Shown: positions 16,116-24,041 of the stretch, piece by piece
Layout of the letters: each line of letters opens with the position of its first letter
Position numbering within the stretch: the first letter of the stretch is position 1
Source of the DNA: Streptomyces spinosus
Lineage (GTDB): Bacteria; Actinomycetota; Actinomycetes; Streptomycetales; Streptomycetaceae
Assembly (NCBI RefSeq): GCF_020400655.1
Contig: NZ_JAINRC010000011.1
Coordinates: 1 to 64,000, forward strand
Direction of reading: 5' to 3'
DNA length: 64,000 bases
Made by a program: the position numbers and the translations under genes
Notes under the pieces: model-generated
The model's database searches: none
What the model was told of the DNA's origin: nothing
The model's input: the letters and a program-made list of their open reading frames with translations, nothing else

Positions 16116-18031
16116 TGGCGTCCGGGCGTGGCCAGCCGGTGCAGTCGCAGGGCCAGTTGGATCTCCAGGGCCCGCGCGGGCGTCTGCCAGTCCTCGCCCA
16201 GCAGACGGCCCACACGCTCCAGCCGCTGCGCCACGGTGTTGACGTGGACGTGCAGCGCGTCCTTGGTGCGTGCCGGGCTCATCCCGCCCTCGAAGTAGGC
16301 GTCCAGGGTGCGCAGCAGTTCCGTGCCGCGCCGCTCGTCGTACGACACCACCGGGCCGATGGTCCGCTCGACGAAGCCGGCGATGTCCCGTTCACCGGCG
16401 AGGAGCAGGCCGAGGAAGCCGAAGTCCTCGGCCGCCGCGCCGTCCCCGGCCCGGCCCAGCAGGCGCAGCGCGTCCAGGCAGCGGCGCCCCTCGGCATAGG
16501 CGGCGGTCACGGTCTCGGGGTCCCCGGTGAGGTCGGTGACGGGCGCGGAGGCGCCGACCGTGACCGGCTGGTGGACGGCCGTGCCCAGATGGCGGGCGGT
16601 GCGGCGGGCCACGTCCGTGGCGGTGTCGCCGGCGCCGAGCGGAAGCAGCAGGACCGTACCGCCGTCGCGGGCCGCGGCCAGGCCGTGCCGGGTGGCCGCG
16701 AGGTGCGAGGCGGCGGACCAGAGCCGGCGGCGGGCCGCGGCCTCCTCGTCGGCGTCGGCCGCCGGGCCGTCGAGACGGGCGGCGAGGACGACGTGGGTGG
16801 CGTCCAGGTCCGCCTGGAGGCGGCTGGCGCGTTCGCGCAGCAGCCGCGGGTCCCGGTCGCGCGCGTCCAGCAGGTCGTCCAGCAGCTCACCGCGCACACG
16901 CTGCTCGGCCTCGGCGGCGGAGCGGCGGGCGAGCAGCAGCAGGGAGGTGACCATCGCCGCGCGCTCGAAGGTGCGCTGGTCGACGGGGTCGAGGCCGGGG
17001 TGGCCGCGCAGGACCAGCGCGCCGAGGAGTTCACCGCCGGCGGCCACCGCGGCGATCCAGTCGCTGCCGTGACGTACCGCGTGCCCCTCGACGCGGGAGG
17101 CCTCCAGCGCTTCGGCCGGTGCCGCCGTGGCCTCGGTGAACTCGACGGTTCCGGCGAGGACCTGGGAGACGGCGGCGGCCACGTCGTGGACCCCGCCGCC
17201 GCGCAGGACGAGTTCGGCGAGCCGGTCGTGGACGTCCGACGCGCGCTCGATGACGGCACTGCGGTCGCGGATGATCTCGTTGGCGTGCTCCAGGCCGGCC
17301 AGGGCGGCGCGGGTCTCGGTGAGCAGGTTGGCGGTGTCGATGGCCGCCGCGGCGAGTGCCGCGAAGGAGCCGAGCAGGGCGATCTGCCCGCGCTCGAAGA
17401 CCCTCGCGCGCCGGTCCGCCGCGAACAGGACGCCGATCACGTGCGGGCCGAGCATCAGGGGGACGCCGAGGATGGCGACCAGCCCCTCGTCGCGGACGCC
17501 GGCGTCGATGGTGAGGGTGTGCTGGAAACGGCCGTCCTGGAAGTAGTCGTCGGTGACGTACGGCCGGGCGGTCTGGGCGACGAGTCCGCCGAGCCCCTCT
17601 CCCATGCCGAGGCGCAGCTGCTGGAAGCGGGCCGATACGGAGCCCTCCGTGACCCGCATGTAGGTGTCGCCGCGGGCCGGGTCGTTCAGGCTCAGGTAGG
17701 CGACATCCGTGCCGAGGAGGGAACGGGCACGCTGCACGATCGCCTGGAGGACGGCGTCCAGATCGCGCAGTCCTGCCAGGTCGTGGGCGGTCTCGAAGAG
17801 CGCCGACAGCTCCGCCTCGCGCCGTCGGCGGCCCTCCAGCTCCGCGCGGACGCGCAGGGCGAGCAGTCTGGCCTCTTCCAGTGCGGCGACGCGGTCCGCC
17901 GGCTCGCCCGCTGCGCGGGCGCGCAGCACGGGCTGCTCGTAGGCCTCGACGGAGGCGTCGCGGGCCAGCAGGCCGAGGTAGGGGGCCTCGGCGCTGGCGC
18001 TGGGTGCCGGCTGCAGGTGATCGCGGGACAT
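16112..18031 (-). CDS. GAF-domain PucR-type transcriptional regulator
   Basis: A 639-residue regulator. Residues about 75-230 form a GAF domain (ELSALFETAHDLAGLRDLDA, then GMGEGLGGLVAQTARPYVT and DEGLVAILGVPLML). A linker and a degenerate GGDEF-like region follow. The C-terminal 60 residues carry the PucR HTH (GGMSPARTKDALHVHVNT, then VAQRLERVGRLLG). The start is ATG 18031 or GTG 18037; neither has a strong site. The gene lies 76 bp downstream of the 3-hydroxybutyrate-dehydrogenase-like gene in the same direction, so it likely regulates that gene, the convergent MHS symporter, or both. The GAF ligand is unknown. Confidence 0.88.
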   Translation of the reverse strand: MSRDHLQPAPSASAEAPYLGLLARDASVEAYEQPVLRARAAGEPADRVAALEEARLLALRVRAELEGRRRREAELSALFETAHDLAGLRDLDAVLQAIVQRARSLLGTDVAYLSLNDPARGDTYMRVTEGSVSARFQQLRLGMGEGLGGLVAQTARPYVTDDYFQDGRFQHTLTIDAGVRDEGLVAILGVPLMLGPHVIGVLFAADRRARVFERGQIALLGSFAALAAAAIDTANLLTETRAALAGLEHANEIIRDRSAVIERASDVHDRLAELVLRGGGVHDVAAAVSQVLAGTVEFTEATAAPAEALEASRVEGHAVRHGSDWIAAVAAGGELLGALVLRGHPGLDPVDQRTFERAAMVTSLLLLARRSAAEAEQRVRGELLDDLLDARDRDPRLLRERASRLQADLDATHVVLAARLDGPAADADEEAAARRRLWSAASHLAATRHGLAAARDGGTVLLLPLGAGDTATDVARRTARHLGTAVHQPVTVGASAPVTDLTGDPETVTAAYAEGRRCLDALRLLGRAGDGAAAEDFGFLGLLLAGERDIAGFVERTIGPVVSYDERRGTELLRTLDAYFEGGMSPARTKDALHVHVNTVAQRLERVGRLLGEDWQTPARALEIQLALRLHRLATPGRH

Positions 18032-18107
18032 GGTCACAGGATTCCGTATGGGCCACCCGGCCCGGCAGCCCTGTGGAAAACTCCCGGAGCCGGTGCCGCC
18101 GGGCCGG

Positions 18108-18929
18108 TCAGTGGGCCGTCCACCCGCCGTCCAGGACGAGCGAGGTGCCGGTGACGAAGGACGCCTGCGGGCCGCACAGGTAGGCCACGGCCTCGGCCAC
18201 CTCCTCGGGTTCGATGAGCCGCCGCACGGCGCTGTCCTTCAGCAGGATCTCGGAGAGTACGCGGTCCTCGGGGATGCCGTGCGCCTGTGCCTGGTCGGCG
18301 ATCTGCTTCTCGACCAGTGGGGTGCGCACATAGGCCGGGTTCACACAGTTCGAGGTCACTCCATGGGCGGCGCCTTCCAGGGCCGCCGTCTTGGACAGCC
18401 CTTCGAGGCCGTGTTTGGCGGCCACGTAGGCGGACTTGTAGGCCGAGGCACGCAGACCATGGACGGAGGAGACGTTGACGATCCGGCCCCAGCCCTGTGC
18501 GTACATGTGCGGGAGGGCGCCCCGGATGAGGCGGAAGGGTGCTTCCAGCATCACGGTGAGGACCGTGTGGAACACCTCCGGCGGGAACTCCTCGATGGGC
18601 CGCACGAGTTGCAGACCGGCGTTGTTGACCAGCACATCGGTGCCGGCGGCGGCGCGTTCGGCGGCGTCCAGGTCGGTGAGGTCCACGACCACGGGTACGA
18701 CGGTGCCCGCGAGGTCGCCGGTCCGCTCCGCCTGCTGGGCCAGTTCGGCCAGGCCGGCCGCGTCCCGGTCGACGGCGCGCACCTCGGCCCCGGCGGCGGC
18801 GAGCCGCAGCGCGCAGGCGCGGCCGATGCCGCTGGCGGCACCGGTGACGAGGGCGGTGCGGCCGTCGAGGTCGAGGCCGAGGGACCGGGATCGGGGGCCG
18901 GGCCCCGGAAGGGGGGTGGGCGAGGTCAT
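18108..18929 (-). CDS. 3-hydroxybutyrate dehydrogenase-like SDR oxidoreductase
   Basis: A 273-residue short-chain dehydrogenase. The NAD-binding motif is TGAASGIGRA (residues about 30-39), NNAG follows at about 107, and the catalytic set is S in NVSSVHGL with YKSAYVAAKHG (Y-x3-K). The HGLVAS-like region and GLEGLSKTAALE with VNPAYVRTPLVEKQI match the 3-hydroxybutyrate dehydrogenase subgroup, which interconverts 3-hydroxybutyrate and acetoacetate. The N-terminal 18 residues are a non-conserved extension. A 20-bp near-palindrome lies 26 bp ahead of the start. It is probably co-transcribed with the GAF-PucR gene. Exact substrate is inferred from family resemblance. Confidence 0.82.
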   Translation of the reverse strand: MTSPTPLPGPGPRSRSLGLDLDGRTALVTGAASGIGRACALRLAAAGAEVRAVDRDAAGLAELAQQAERTGDLAGTVVPVVVDLTDLDAAERAAAGTDVLVNNAGLQLVRPIEEFPPEVFHTVLTVMLEAPFRLIRGALPHMYAQGWGRIVNVSSVHGLRASAYKSAYVAAKHGLEGLSKTAALEGAAHGVTSNCVNPAYVRTPLVEKQIADQAQAHGIPEDRVLSEILLKDSAVRRLIEPEEVAEAVAYLCGPQASFVTGTSLVLDGGWTAH

Positions 18930-18954
18930 GTGCCGACCCTAAGCGGAGCCCCAC

Positions 18955-18974
18955 GGTCACCACATGTGGCGACC
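18955..18974. promoter_or_regulatory. Candidate operator of the 3-hydroxybutyrate dehydrogenase gene
   Basis: GGTCACCACATGTGGCGACC is a 20-bp palindrome with 9 of 10 base pairs matching, centred 36 bp upstream of the dehydrogenase start. Related ATGTGGG and ATGTGCCGACC half-like sites occur at about 19009 and 18927. The nearby GAF-PucR protein is the obvious candidate binder, but nothing here proves it. Confidence 0.45.
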
Positions 18975-18983
18975 ACCCACACT

Positions 18984-19463
18984 TCAGCTGGCAGTCATAG
19001 GGTCAAACCATGTGGGTGCATCCGACATGGCTTGCTTGATCCGAAAGAGCCCGAACTCGTGCAGGTCGGGCAGCGCGTCGACCGTGAACCAGCCGACCTC
19101 CAGCGACTCGTCGTCGTTGACCCGGGCCTCACCGCCCACCGCCCGGCAGCGGATGGTGATGTCCATGTACTGGCACGTGTCGCCGTTGGGATAGGTCACC
19201 GGCTCCAGCGCCTGGACCAGGACGACCCGCTCGGCGACGCAGTGCACCGCCGTCTCCTCGAAGACCTCCCGCACCGCACAGGCCGCAGGCTGTTCGCCCG
19301 GCTCCGGGATGCCGCCGATCACCGACCACTTGCGCGTGTCGGACCGCCGCCCGAGCAGCACTCTGCCCTCGTCGTCGAAGACGATCGCGGTGACCCCGGG
19401 GAGCCACAGCAGCTGTTGACCGGCGGTGGCCCTGAGCGTGCGGATGAAATCGGGAGTAGCCAT
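18984..19463 (-). CDS. Nudix hydrolase
   Basis: A 159-residue single-domain protein with a full Nudix box, GGIPEPGEQPAACAVREVF followed by EETAV, at about residues 49-72 (G-x5-E-x7-REVFEE). The box coordinates Mg2+ for hydrolysis of a nucleoside diphosphate-linked substrate. Other conserved parts are the N-terminal strand VTAIVFDDEGRVLLGRRSD and EVGWFTVDALPDL. It is alone on the minus strand, 54 bp past the dehydrogenase promoter region. The substrate cannot be read from sequence. Confidence 0.9.
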   Translation of the reverse strand: MATPDFIRTLRATAGQQLLWLPGVTAIVFDDEGRVLLGRRSDTRKWSVIGGIPEPGEQPAACAVREVFEETAVHCVAERVVLVQALEPVTYPNGDTCQYMDITIRCRAVGGEARVNDDESLEVGWFTVDALPDLHEFGLFRIKQAMSDAPTWFDPMTAS

Positions 19464-19564
19464 GATCCCGACCCTAGCGGGCCGGTGCGCCGCGTCCGGG
19501 CCGCTTCAGGGGTCGTATGACGGTCGTACGGCGGTCGCGCGCACCGCGAACGGCACGCGCACGG

Positions 19565-21172
19565 CTACGCGTCACCGGCGCGCCGGGCCCGCAGTCCAAA
19601 ACCGATCGCCCAGCCGATCCCGCCCGCGGCGACCAGCACCAGGGCGATCTCCGGAAGGACGCCCAGTTCGGTGGCGGGGGTCGTGGACGTGCGCAGCGGC
19701 ACCTTCTGGACGAGATAGGCGGGCACGAACATGCCGGTCCTCTGGGTGATCCGTCCGTCCGGCATGATGACCGCGCTGACCCCGCTGGTCACCGGCACGG
19801 TCACGGTACGGCTGTGCTCGACGGCGCGGATGCGGGACATGGCGAGCTGCTGGTAGGTCATCTCGCTGCGGTCGAAGGTGGCGTTGTTGCTCGGGACGGA
19901 GATCATCTCCGCGCCGTGCGTCACCGTGTCCCGCACGGCCCAGTCGAAGGCGGCCTCGTAGCAGGTGGCCAGGCCCACCTTGACGCCGTCGATGCCGAAG
20001 ACGCCCGGCTTGGCGCCCCGGCTGAAGTCCTGGCGGGCCATCTCGGTCCAGCTCTTGTTGATCGCGCCGACCAGCGAGCGCAGCGGAAGGTACTCGCCGA
20101 AGGGCTGGATCTGCCGCTTGTCGTAGGTCTGCGTCGGCCCCTTGACCGGGTCCCACAGGATCTGTTCGTTGAGCAGCTTCCCGTCCCGCTCGACCACGCT
20201 GCCGACGGAGATGGGCACGCCGATGTCCTTGGCCGCCTGCTCGATGACGGCTGCGGCGTCCGGGTAGGCGAAGGGGTCGATGTCGGAGGAGTTCTCCGGC
20301 CACAGGACGTAGTCCGGCTTGGGAGCCCTGCCCGCCCTGACGTCTGCGGCGAGCTTGTGCGTCTCGCGCGCGTGGTAGTCGAGCACGGCCCGCCGCTGGG
20401 CGTTGAACTCCAGGCCGGCGCGCGGCACGTTGCCCTGGATGAGCGCCACGGTCGCGGTGCCGTGCTGCGCGGAGTCGCTCACCAGCGCGCGGGCGGCGAC
20501 CGCGCCCGCCACCGGTACCGCCACGGCGAGCAGCGCGGCGGCCGCGGCGGCGCGCCGTACGACCCGGTCACGGCGCAGCTCGGCGATCAGCCGGCCGGCC
20601 TCATACAGGCCGAAGCCGCACAGGACGACCGCGAAGCCGAGCACGGGGGTGCCGCCCAGCGCGGCGAGCGGCAGGAAGACGCCGTCCGCCTGACCGAAGG
20701 CCACCTTGCCCCACGGGAAGCCCTGGAAGGGCACCCGCGCGCGGGCCGCCTCGCCCGCCGTCCACACGGCCGCTGCCCACACCGGCCAGGCGGGCAGCCG
20801 GGAGACCGCGGCGACGCCCACGCCGACCAGCGCGATGAAGACCGCCTCGACGGCCACGAGCGCCAGCCAGGGCAGCGGGCCGACCTCCACGCTCGTCCAC
20901 ACCAGCAGCGGCAGCAGGAAGCCCAGCCCGAAGAGGTAGCCGAGGCCCAGGGCGGCCTTCCAGCTCCGGCCGCGCAGCACCCAGCCGAAACCGGCGAAGG
21001 CGGGCAGGGCCAGCCACCACAGGGTGCGCGGCGGGAAGCTGACGTAGAGCAGCACCCCGCAGAGCGCGGAGGCGGCGGCCGGGACCAGGCGCAGCAGCCG
21101 GCCGCGCGCACCGGAGGCCCGGCGCGGCTGGAGCTGGTCCGACTGGTCCACGGAAGTTGCGGTGACGGTCAC
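19565..21172 (-). CDS. lnt: Apolipoprotein N-acyltransferase
   Basis: A 535-residue membrane enzyme of normal Lnt length. About 6-7 hydrophobic helices fill residues 25-225, then a nitrilase-type catalytic domain follows. The catalytic triad is visible: Glu near LWPENSSD and in QPFGEYLP, Lys in YDKRQIQPFGE and Cys in LATCYEAAFDW. Lnt transfers an acyl chain to the N-terminal Cys of lipoproteins at the outer face of the cytoplasmic membrane. In Gram-positive actinobacteria such enzymes do acylate lipoproteins. GTG 21172 has no strong ribosome binding site. Streptomyces often carry two lnt genes, so this may be one of a pair. Confidence 0.92.
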   Translation of the reverse strand: MTVTATSVDQSDQLQPRRASGARGRLLRLVPAAASALCGVLLYVSFPPRTLWWLALPAFAGFGWVLRGRSWKAALGLGYLFGLGFLLPLLVWTSVEVGPLPWLALVAVEAVFIALVGVGVAAVSRLPAWPVWAAAVWTAGEAARARVPFQGFPWGKVAFGQADGVFLPLAALGGTPVLGFAVVLCGFGLYEAGRLIAELRRDRVVRRAAAAAALLAVAVPVAGAVAARALVSDSAQHGTATVALIQGNVPRAGLEFNAQRRAVLDYHARETHKLAADVRAGRAPKPDYVLWPENSSDIDPFAYPDAAAVIEQAAKDIGVPISVGSVVERDGKLLNEQILWDPVKGPTQTYDKRQIQPFGEYLPLRSLVGAINKSWTEMARQDFSRGAKPGVFGIDGVKVGLATCYEAAFDWAVRDTVTHGAEMISVPSNNATFDRSEMTYQQLAMSRIRAVEHSRTVTVPVTSGVSAVIMPDGRITQRTGMFVPAYLVQKVPLRTSTTPATELGVLPEIALVLVAAGGIGWAIGFGLRARRAGDA

Positions 21173-21516
21173 CCGGGTGAGTGTACGGCGGGTGACGTCG
21201 CCGCCGACAGCGCGGCCGGGCCCCGTACACCGGCGTTCGCCGCTGGTGGGAGCCTGTGCGCGGCGTGGCGGGGTGGCCCCCGCGGCGCCGCGGGATCACG
21301 GTGTTGCTCCGCGTACGTCCCCGAACCGGTCATGAGCCGTTACGGTGTGCCCAGCTTCGGCGGCGCGGCCGGGCCCGGTGCGCGGCCGTGGCCTGCCACA
21401 GGTCGGGGACCGGGTACGGGGGGCGACGGGTGGGTTCGACGGGGACGGGATCCGCCACCGGCGCGTACGGTGCGGATGCCCACAGCGTGCGAAGAAACGT
21501 TTCCGACGGGACGGGC
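21173..21516. other. Divergent intergenic region lnt / O-antigen-ligase-like gene
   Basis: A 344-bp GC-rich region between divergent starts. It should contain both promoters, but I could not pick out credible -35/-10 pairs or operators. Long open frames extend into it on the plus strand without any ribosome binding site. Confidence 0.4.
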
Positions 21517-22488
21517 ATGATCCTGCTGGGGGCCTGTGCGGGGTGGTCGCTGATCACCGCCGCGGCCCACGACGGACGGCCCGAGGGCGTGCTGCTCGCG
21601 GTGCTCGCCGTGGCCGCCGGGTATGCGGCGGGCCGGGTCTCCGGTGCGCTGCTGCCGGTCACCGCGCCCTGCGCCGGTGCCGTGGCGGGACTCGTCCTGG
21701 CCGTTACACCGCCCGGGCTCTCCCCCGGTCCCCGGTACGCCGCCCCGCTCGGCCACGCCGGTGCCACGGCCGCCCTGCTGGCGCTGGCCACCGGGGCCGC
21801 GTGCTGTGCCGCCTGGGCGACGGCGGTACCGGCCCTGCGGTGCGGGCTGCGGGTGCTGGCCTGCGCCGTCGTGGCGGCCGGGGCGGTACTGGGGTCGCCC
21901 GCGGGCTGCGTGGCCAGCGCGGCGGTCCTGCTGTGTTCACTCGCCGCCGGCTTCGCGCGCGGCCGGGGCGCGTGGCTGGCGGGGACGGCCGCGGCGGCGG
22001 GCCTGGTGGCGGCGGCGCTCTGGGCGGTCGCCGGGAAGGTGCTGCCCGGCGGCCTGACCGGGGCGGTCGGGGGGCGGCTCAGCGGGCACCGCGTCCGGCT
22101 GTGGCGGGACGCGCTGGGGGTGGCGGGCCGCCACAGCGGATTGGGGGTCGGCCCCGGCCGGTTCGGAGACCTGGCCACGGGGGCACCGCGCACCCTGGTG
22201 TCCGACGGCAGACCGCACTCGGCTCCCCTGCAGCAGGCGGCCGAGCAGGGGCTGGCCGGGATGTTCCTGCTGGTCGCCGTCTTCTGCTGGGTTCTGTACG
22301 CCCTGTGGCGCACCCCACGTCCCACCGCCGTCGCCCTCACCGCGGGCGCGGCCCTGACGGCGGTGGCCGCACTCGCCTCGGTGAGCAACGCCCTCAGCTT
22401 CACGACGGTGACGTCAGGCGCTGCCCTCCTGGCCGGCTGGGCCACGGCCCGTCCGTGGACGGCCGGGACGGCGGCACCGAGCCTCTGA
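21517..22488 (+). CDS. O-antigen ligase-like (Wzy_C-type) membrane protein
   Basis: A 323-residue protein, about 75% hydrophobic, with 8-9 predicted helices. After a stretch of alternating helices it has SGHRVRLWRDALGVAGRHS followed by GLGVGPGRFGDL, the W-x-A-x8-P/S-x-G-x-G-x-G-x-F signature of the external loop of O-antigen ligase/polymerase-like proteins. In Gram-positives such proteins act in cell-wall glycopolymer or exopolysaccharide assembly. ATG 21517 has a GGGACGGG stretch just upstream; an in-frame GTG 21487 is possible. No glycan cluster surrounds it, although a glycosyltransferase lies 1.5 kb away. Confidence 0.65.
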   Translation: MILLGACAGWSLITAAAHDGRPEGVLLAVLAVAAGYAAGRVSGALLPVTAPCAGAVAGLVLAVTPPGLSPGPRYAAPLGHAGATAALLALATGAACCAAWATAVPALRCGLRVLACAVVAAGAVLGSPAGCVASAAVLLCSLAAGFARGRGAWLAGTAAAAGLVAAALWAVAGKVLPGGLTGAVGGRLSGHRVRLWRDALGVAGRHSGLGVGPGRFGDLATGAPRTLVSDGRPHSAPLQQAAEQGLAGMFLLVAVFCWVLYALWRTPRPTAVALTAGAALTAVAALASVSNALSFTTVTSGAALLAGWATARPWTAGTAAPSL

Positions 22489-22547
22489 GCGGGGGCCGGT
22501 GGGCGCCATGGTTGCGGCTGACGGGGCGGGCCGCCCGGCGCGACGGG

Positions 22548-23093
22548 TCAGGCCGCCGTCCCCGGCTTGATCGTCCCCAGGCGGTCCCTGATGACCCGTA
22601 CCGCCGTCTCGGCGTTGTCCACGGTGATCGTGAACGTGTGGCCGTCCCACAGGCGCAGCACGATGCCCTCGCCCCGGCGTACGACGACCGCGGTCCCCTT
22701 CTCGGGGCGCCAGCGGTAGCCCCAGCCGCCCCAGTGCCGTGGGGTGACGAGGGCGGTGAAGTCGGCGCCGGCCACGTGGGAGAGCGGGATGCGGCGGCGC
22801 GGCAGGCCCATGTGTCCGCAGCGCACCTCGACGCACTCCTTGTCGAGCTTGAGGTCGACGTGCACGAAGGCGAGTGTGCCGAAGATGACCAGCAGACCGG
22901 CCGCGATGCAGCCCACGACGGACATCACGAGCGGGGCGATGCCGGAGCCCCAGGCCGAGTCGACGGCCAGCTCGATGCCGAGCGCCATGCAGGCGGCACC
23001 GACCAGCGCGAGCAGCCACTGGACCCGGTTGGTGGCGCGTCCCGTCCAGACGTCCGGGCGCGGGGTGTCGTCGGCGTCGGGGTGGTCCCTCAT
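22548..23093 (-). CDS. Membrane protein with PH-like domain
   Basis: A 181-residue protein. Two hydrophobic helices occupy residues about 22-45 and 52-75 (LLALVGAACMALGIEL, PLVMSVVGCIAAGLLVIFG). The soluble C-terminal half (KECVEVRCGHMGLPRRRIPL, HVAGADFTALVTPRHWGGWG, GEGIVLRLWDGHTFTITV) has the strand pattern of the small PH-like domains common in actinobacterial membrane proteins. Function unknown. ATG 23093 is preferred to an in-frame GTG at 23120; neither has a clear site. It converges with the O-antigen-ligase-like gene across a 59-bp gap. Confidence 0.75.
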   Translation of the reverse strand: MRDHPDADDTPRPDVWTGRATNRVQWLLALVGAACMALGIELAVDSAWGSGIAPLVMSVVGCIAAGLLVIFGTLAFVHVDLKLDKECVEVRCGHMGLPRRRIPLSHVAGADFTALVTPRHWGGWGYRWRPEKGTAVVVRRGEGIVLRLWDGHTFTITVDNAETAVRVIRDRLGTIKPGTAA

Positions 23094-23148
23094 GTGTACG
23101 AGGTTACTCAGGTTTCGCACCGCGGGTAGGGCGTGGCACGGGGTGACT

Positions 23149-23185
23149 GGCCCGGCCGGGGCACGGCGGACCGTGCGGCCGGGCC
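23149..23185. terminator. Hairpin terminator after the racemase-like gene
   Basis: GGCCCGGCC/GGCCGGGCC (9 bp) encloses GCACGG/CCGTGC (6 bp) with a CGGA loop and a 3-nt bulge. It starts 14 bp past the stop of the minus-strand racemase-like gene. Confidence 0.75.
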
Positions 23186-23198
23186 GGTTCCGCGCCGG

Positions 23199-23984
23199 TC
23201 AGCGGACGGGGCTGACGGCCTGGAGGAAGCGGCCCTCCTCGTAGGAGAGCGCCGTGTCCGGGAGGGTCGCCTCGCGGCCGCTGAGCAGCACCGTGAGCGT
23301 GGTGTCGGCGACGGCGGCCGGGACCGACTCCGCTTTGATCCGGCGCAGGGCCTGGGCGGCCACCGCTCCGGCGGTGCCGTGCAGGATGAGCGGTGGACGG
23401 CCGGGCCGCTGGACGGCCGCCCGGATGCGCTCGGCGACCAGTTCGTAGTTGGTGCAACCGAGGACGAGCGTGGTGACGTCGTCGGGGGTACGGGCGGCGG
23501 CCGAGGCGATGGCCGCGTCGATCGCCGCGTCGTCCGCGTGGTGCACGGCGTCCGCGAGACCGGGGCACGCCACCTCGGTCACGGCCACGCCCGCCGCGAA
23601 CTCCTCGATCAGACCGCGCTGGTAGGCGCTTCCCGTGGTGGCCGGGGTCGCCCAGATGGCGACGGGCCCGCCGCCCGCCGCGGCCGGCTTGATCGCCGGG
23701 ACGGTACCGATGATCGGCAGGTCCGGCTCGAAGCGGGCCCGCATCGCGGGCAGGGCGTGCACCGACGCCGTGTTGCAGGCGACGATCAGGACGTCGGGGT
23801 CGTGTGCGGCGGCGGCCGCGGCGACGGCGATGGCCCGCTCGGTGATGTCCTCGGGGGTGCGCGGTCCCCAGGGCATGCCGTCCGGGTCCCACGACAGCAC
23901 GAGATCCGCGTCGGGTCGCAGTCGATGTACCGCGGCGGCGGCGGGCAGCAGGCCGATTCCGGAGTCCATGAGCGCGATCTTCAC
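23199..23984 (-). CDS. Aspartate/glutamate racemase family protein (MurI-like)
   Basis: A 261-residue protein. The two catalytic cysteines of the family are present as VACNTASV (Cys70) and LGCTNYEL (Cys177), and the N-terminus has MDSGIGL like the MurI motif DSGVGG. Glutamate racemases make D-glutamate for peptidoglycan through a two-base thiol mechanism. The sequence is shorter and more diverged than typical MurI, so another Asp/Glu racemase is possible, and I would expect the essential murI elsewhere. GTG 23984 is the natural start at the first strand (VKIALMDSG). It diverges from the HpnB-like gene across 57 bp. Confidence 0.75.
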   Translation of the reverse strand: MKIALMDSGIGLLPAAAAVHRLRPDADLVLSWDPDGMPWGPRTPEDITERAIAVAAAAAAHDPDVLIVACNTASVHALPAMRARFEPDLPIIGTVPAIKPAAAGGGPVAIWATPATTGSAYQRGLIEEFAAGVAVTEVACPGLADAVHHADDAAIDAAIASAAARTPDDVTTLVLGCTNYELVAERIRAAVQRPGRPPLILHGTAGAVAAQALRRIKAESVPAAVADTTLTVLLSGREATLPDTALSYEEGRFLQAVSPVR

Positions 23985-24041
23985 CCGGCCACGATAGACG
24001 ATGGCTCCTCGTGGGCCGGCCGGGTGGGGCAGACTGCGGCC

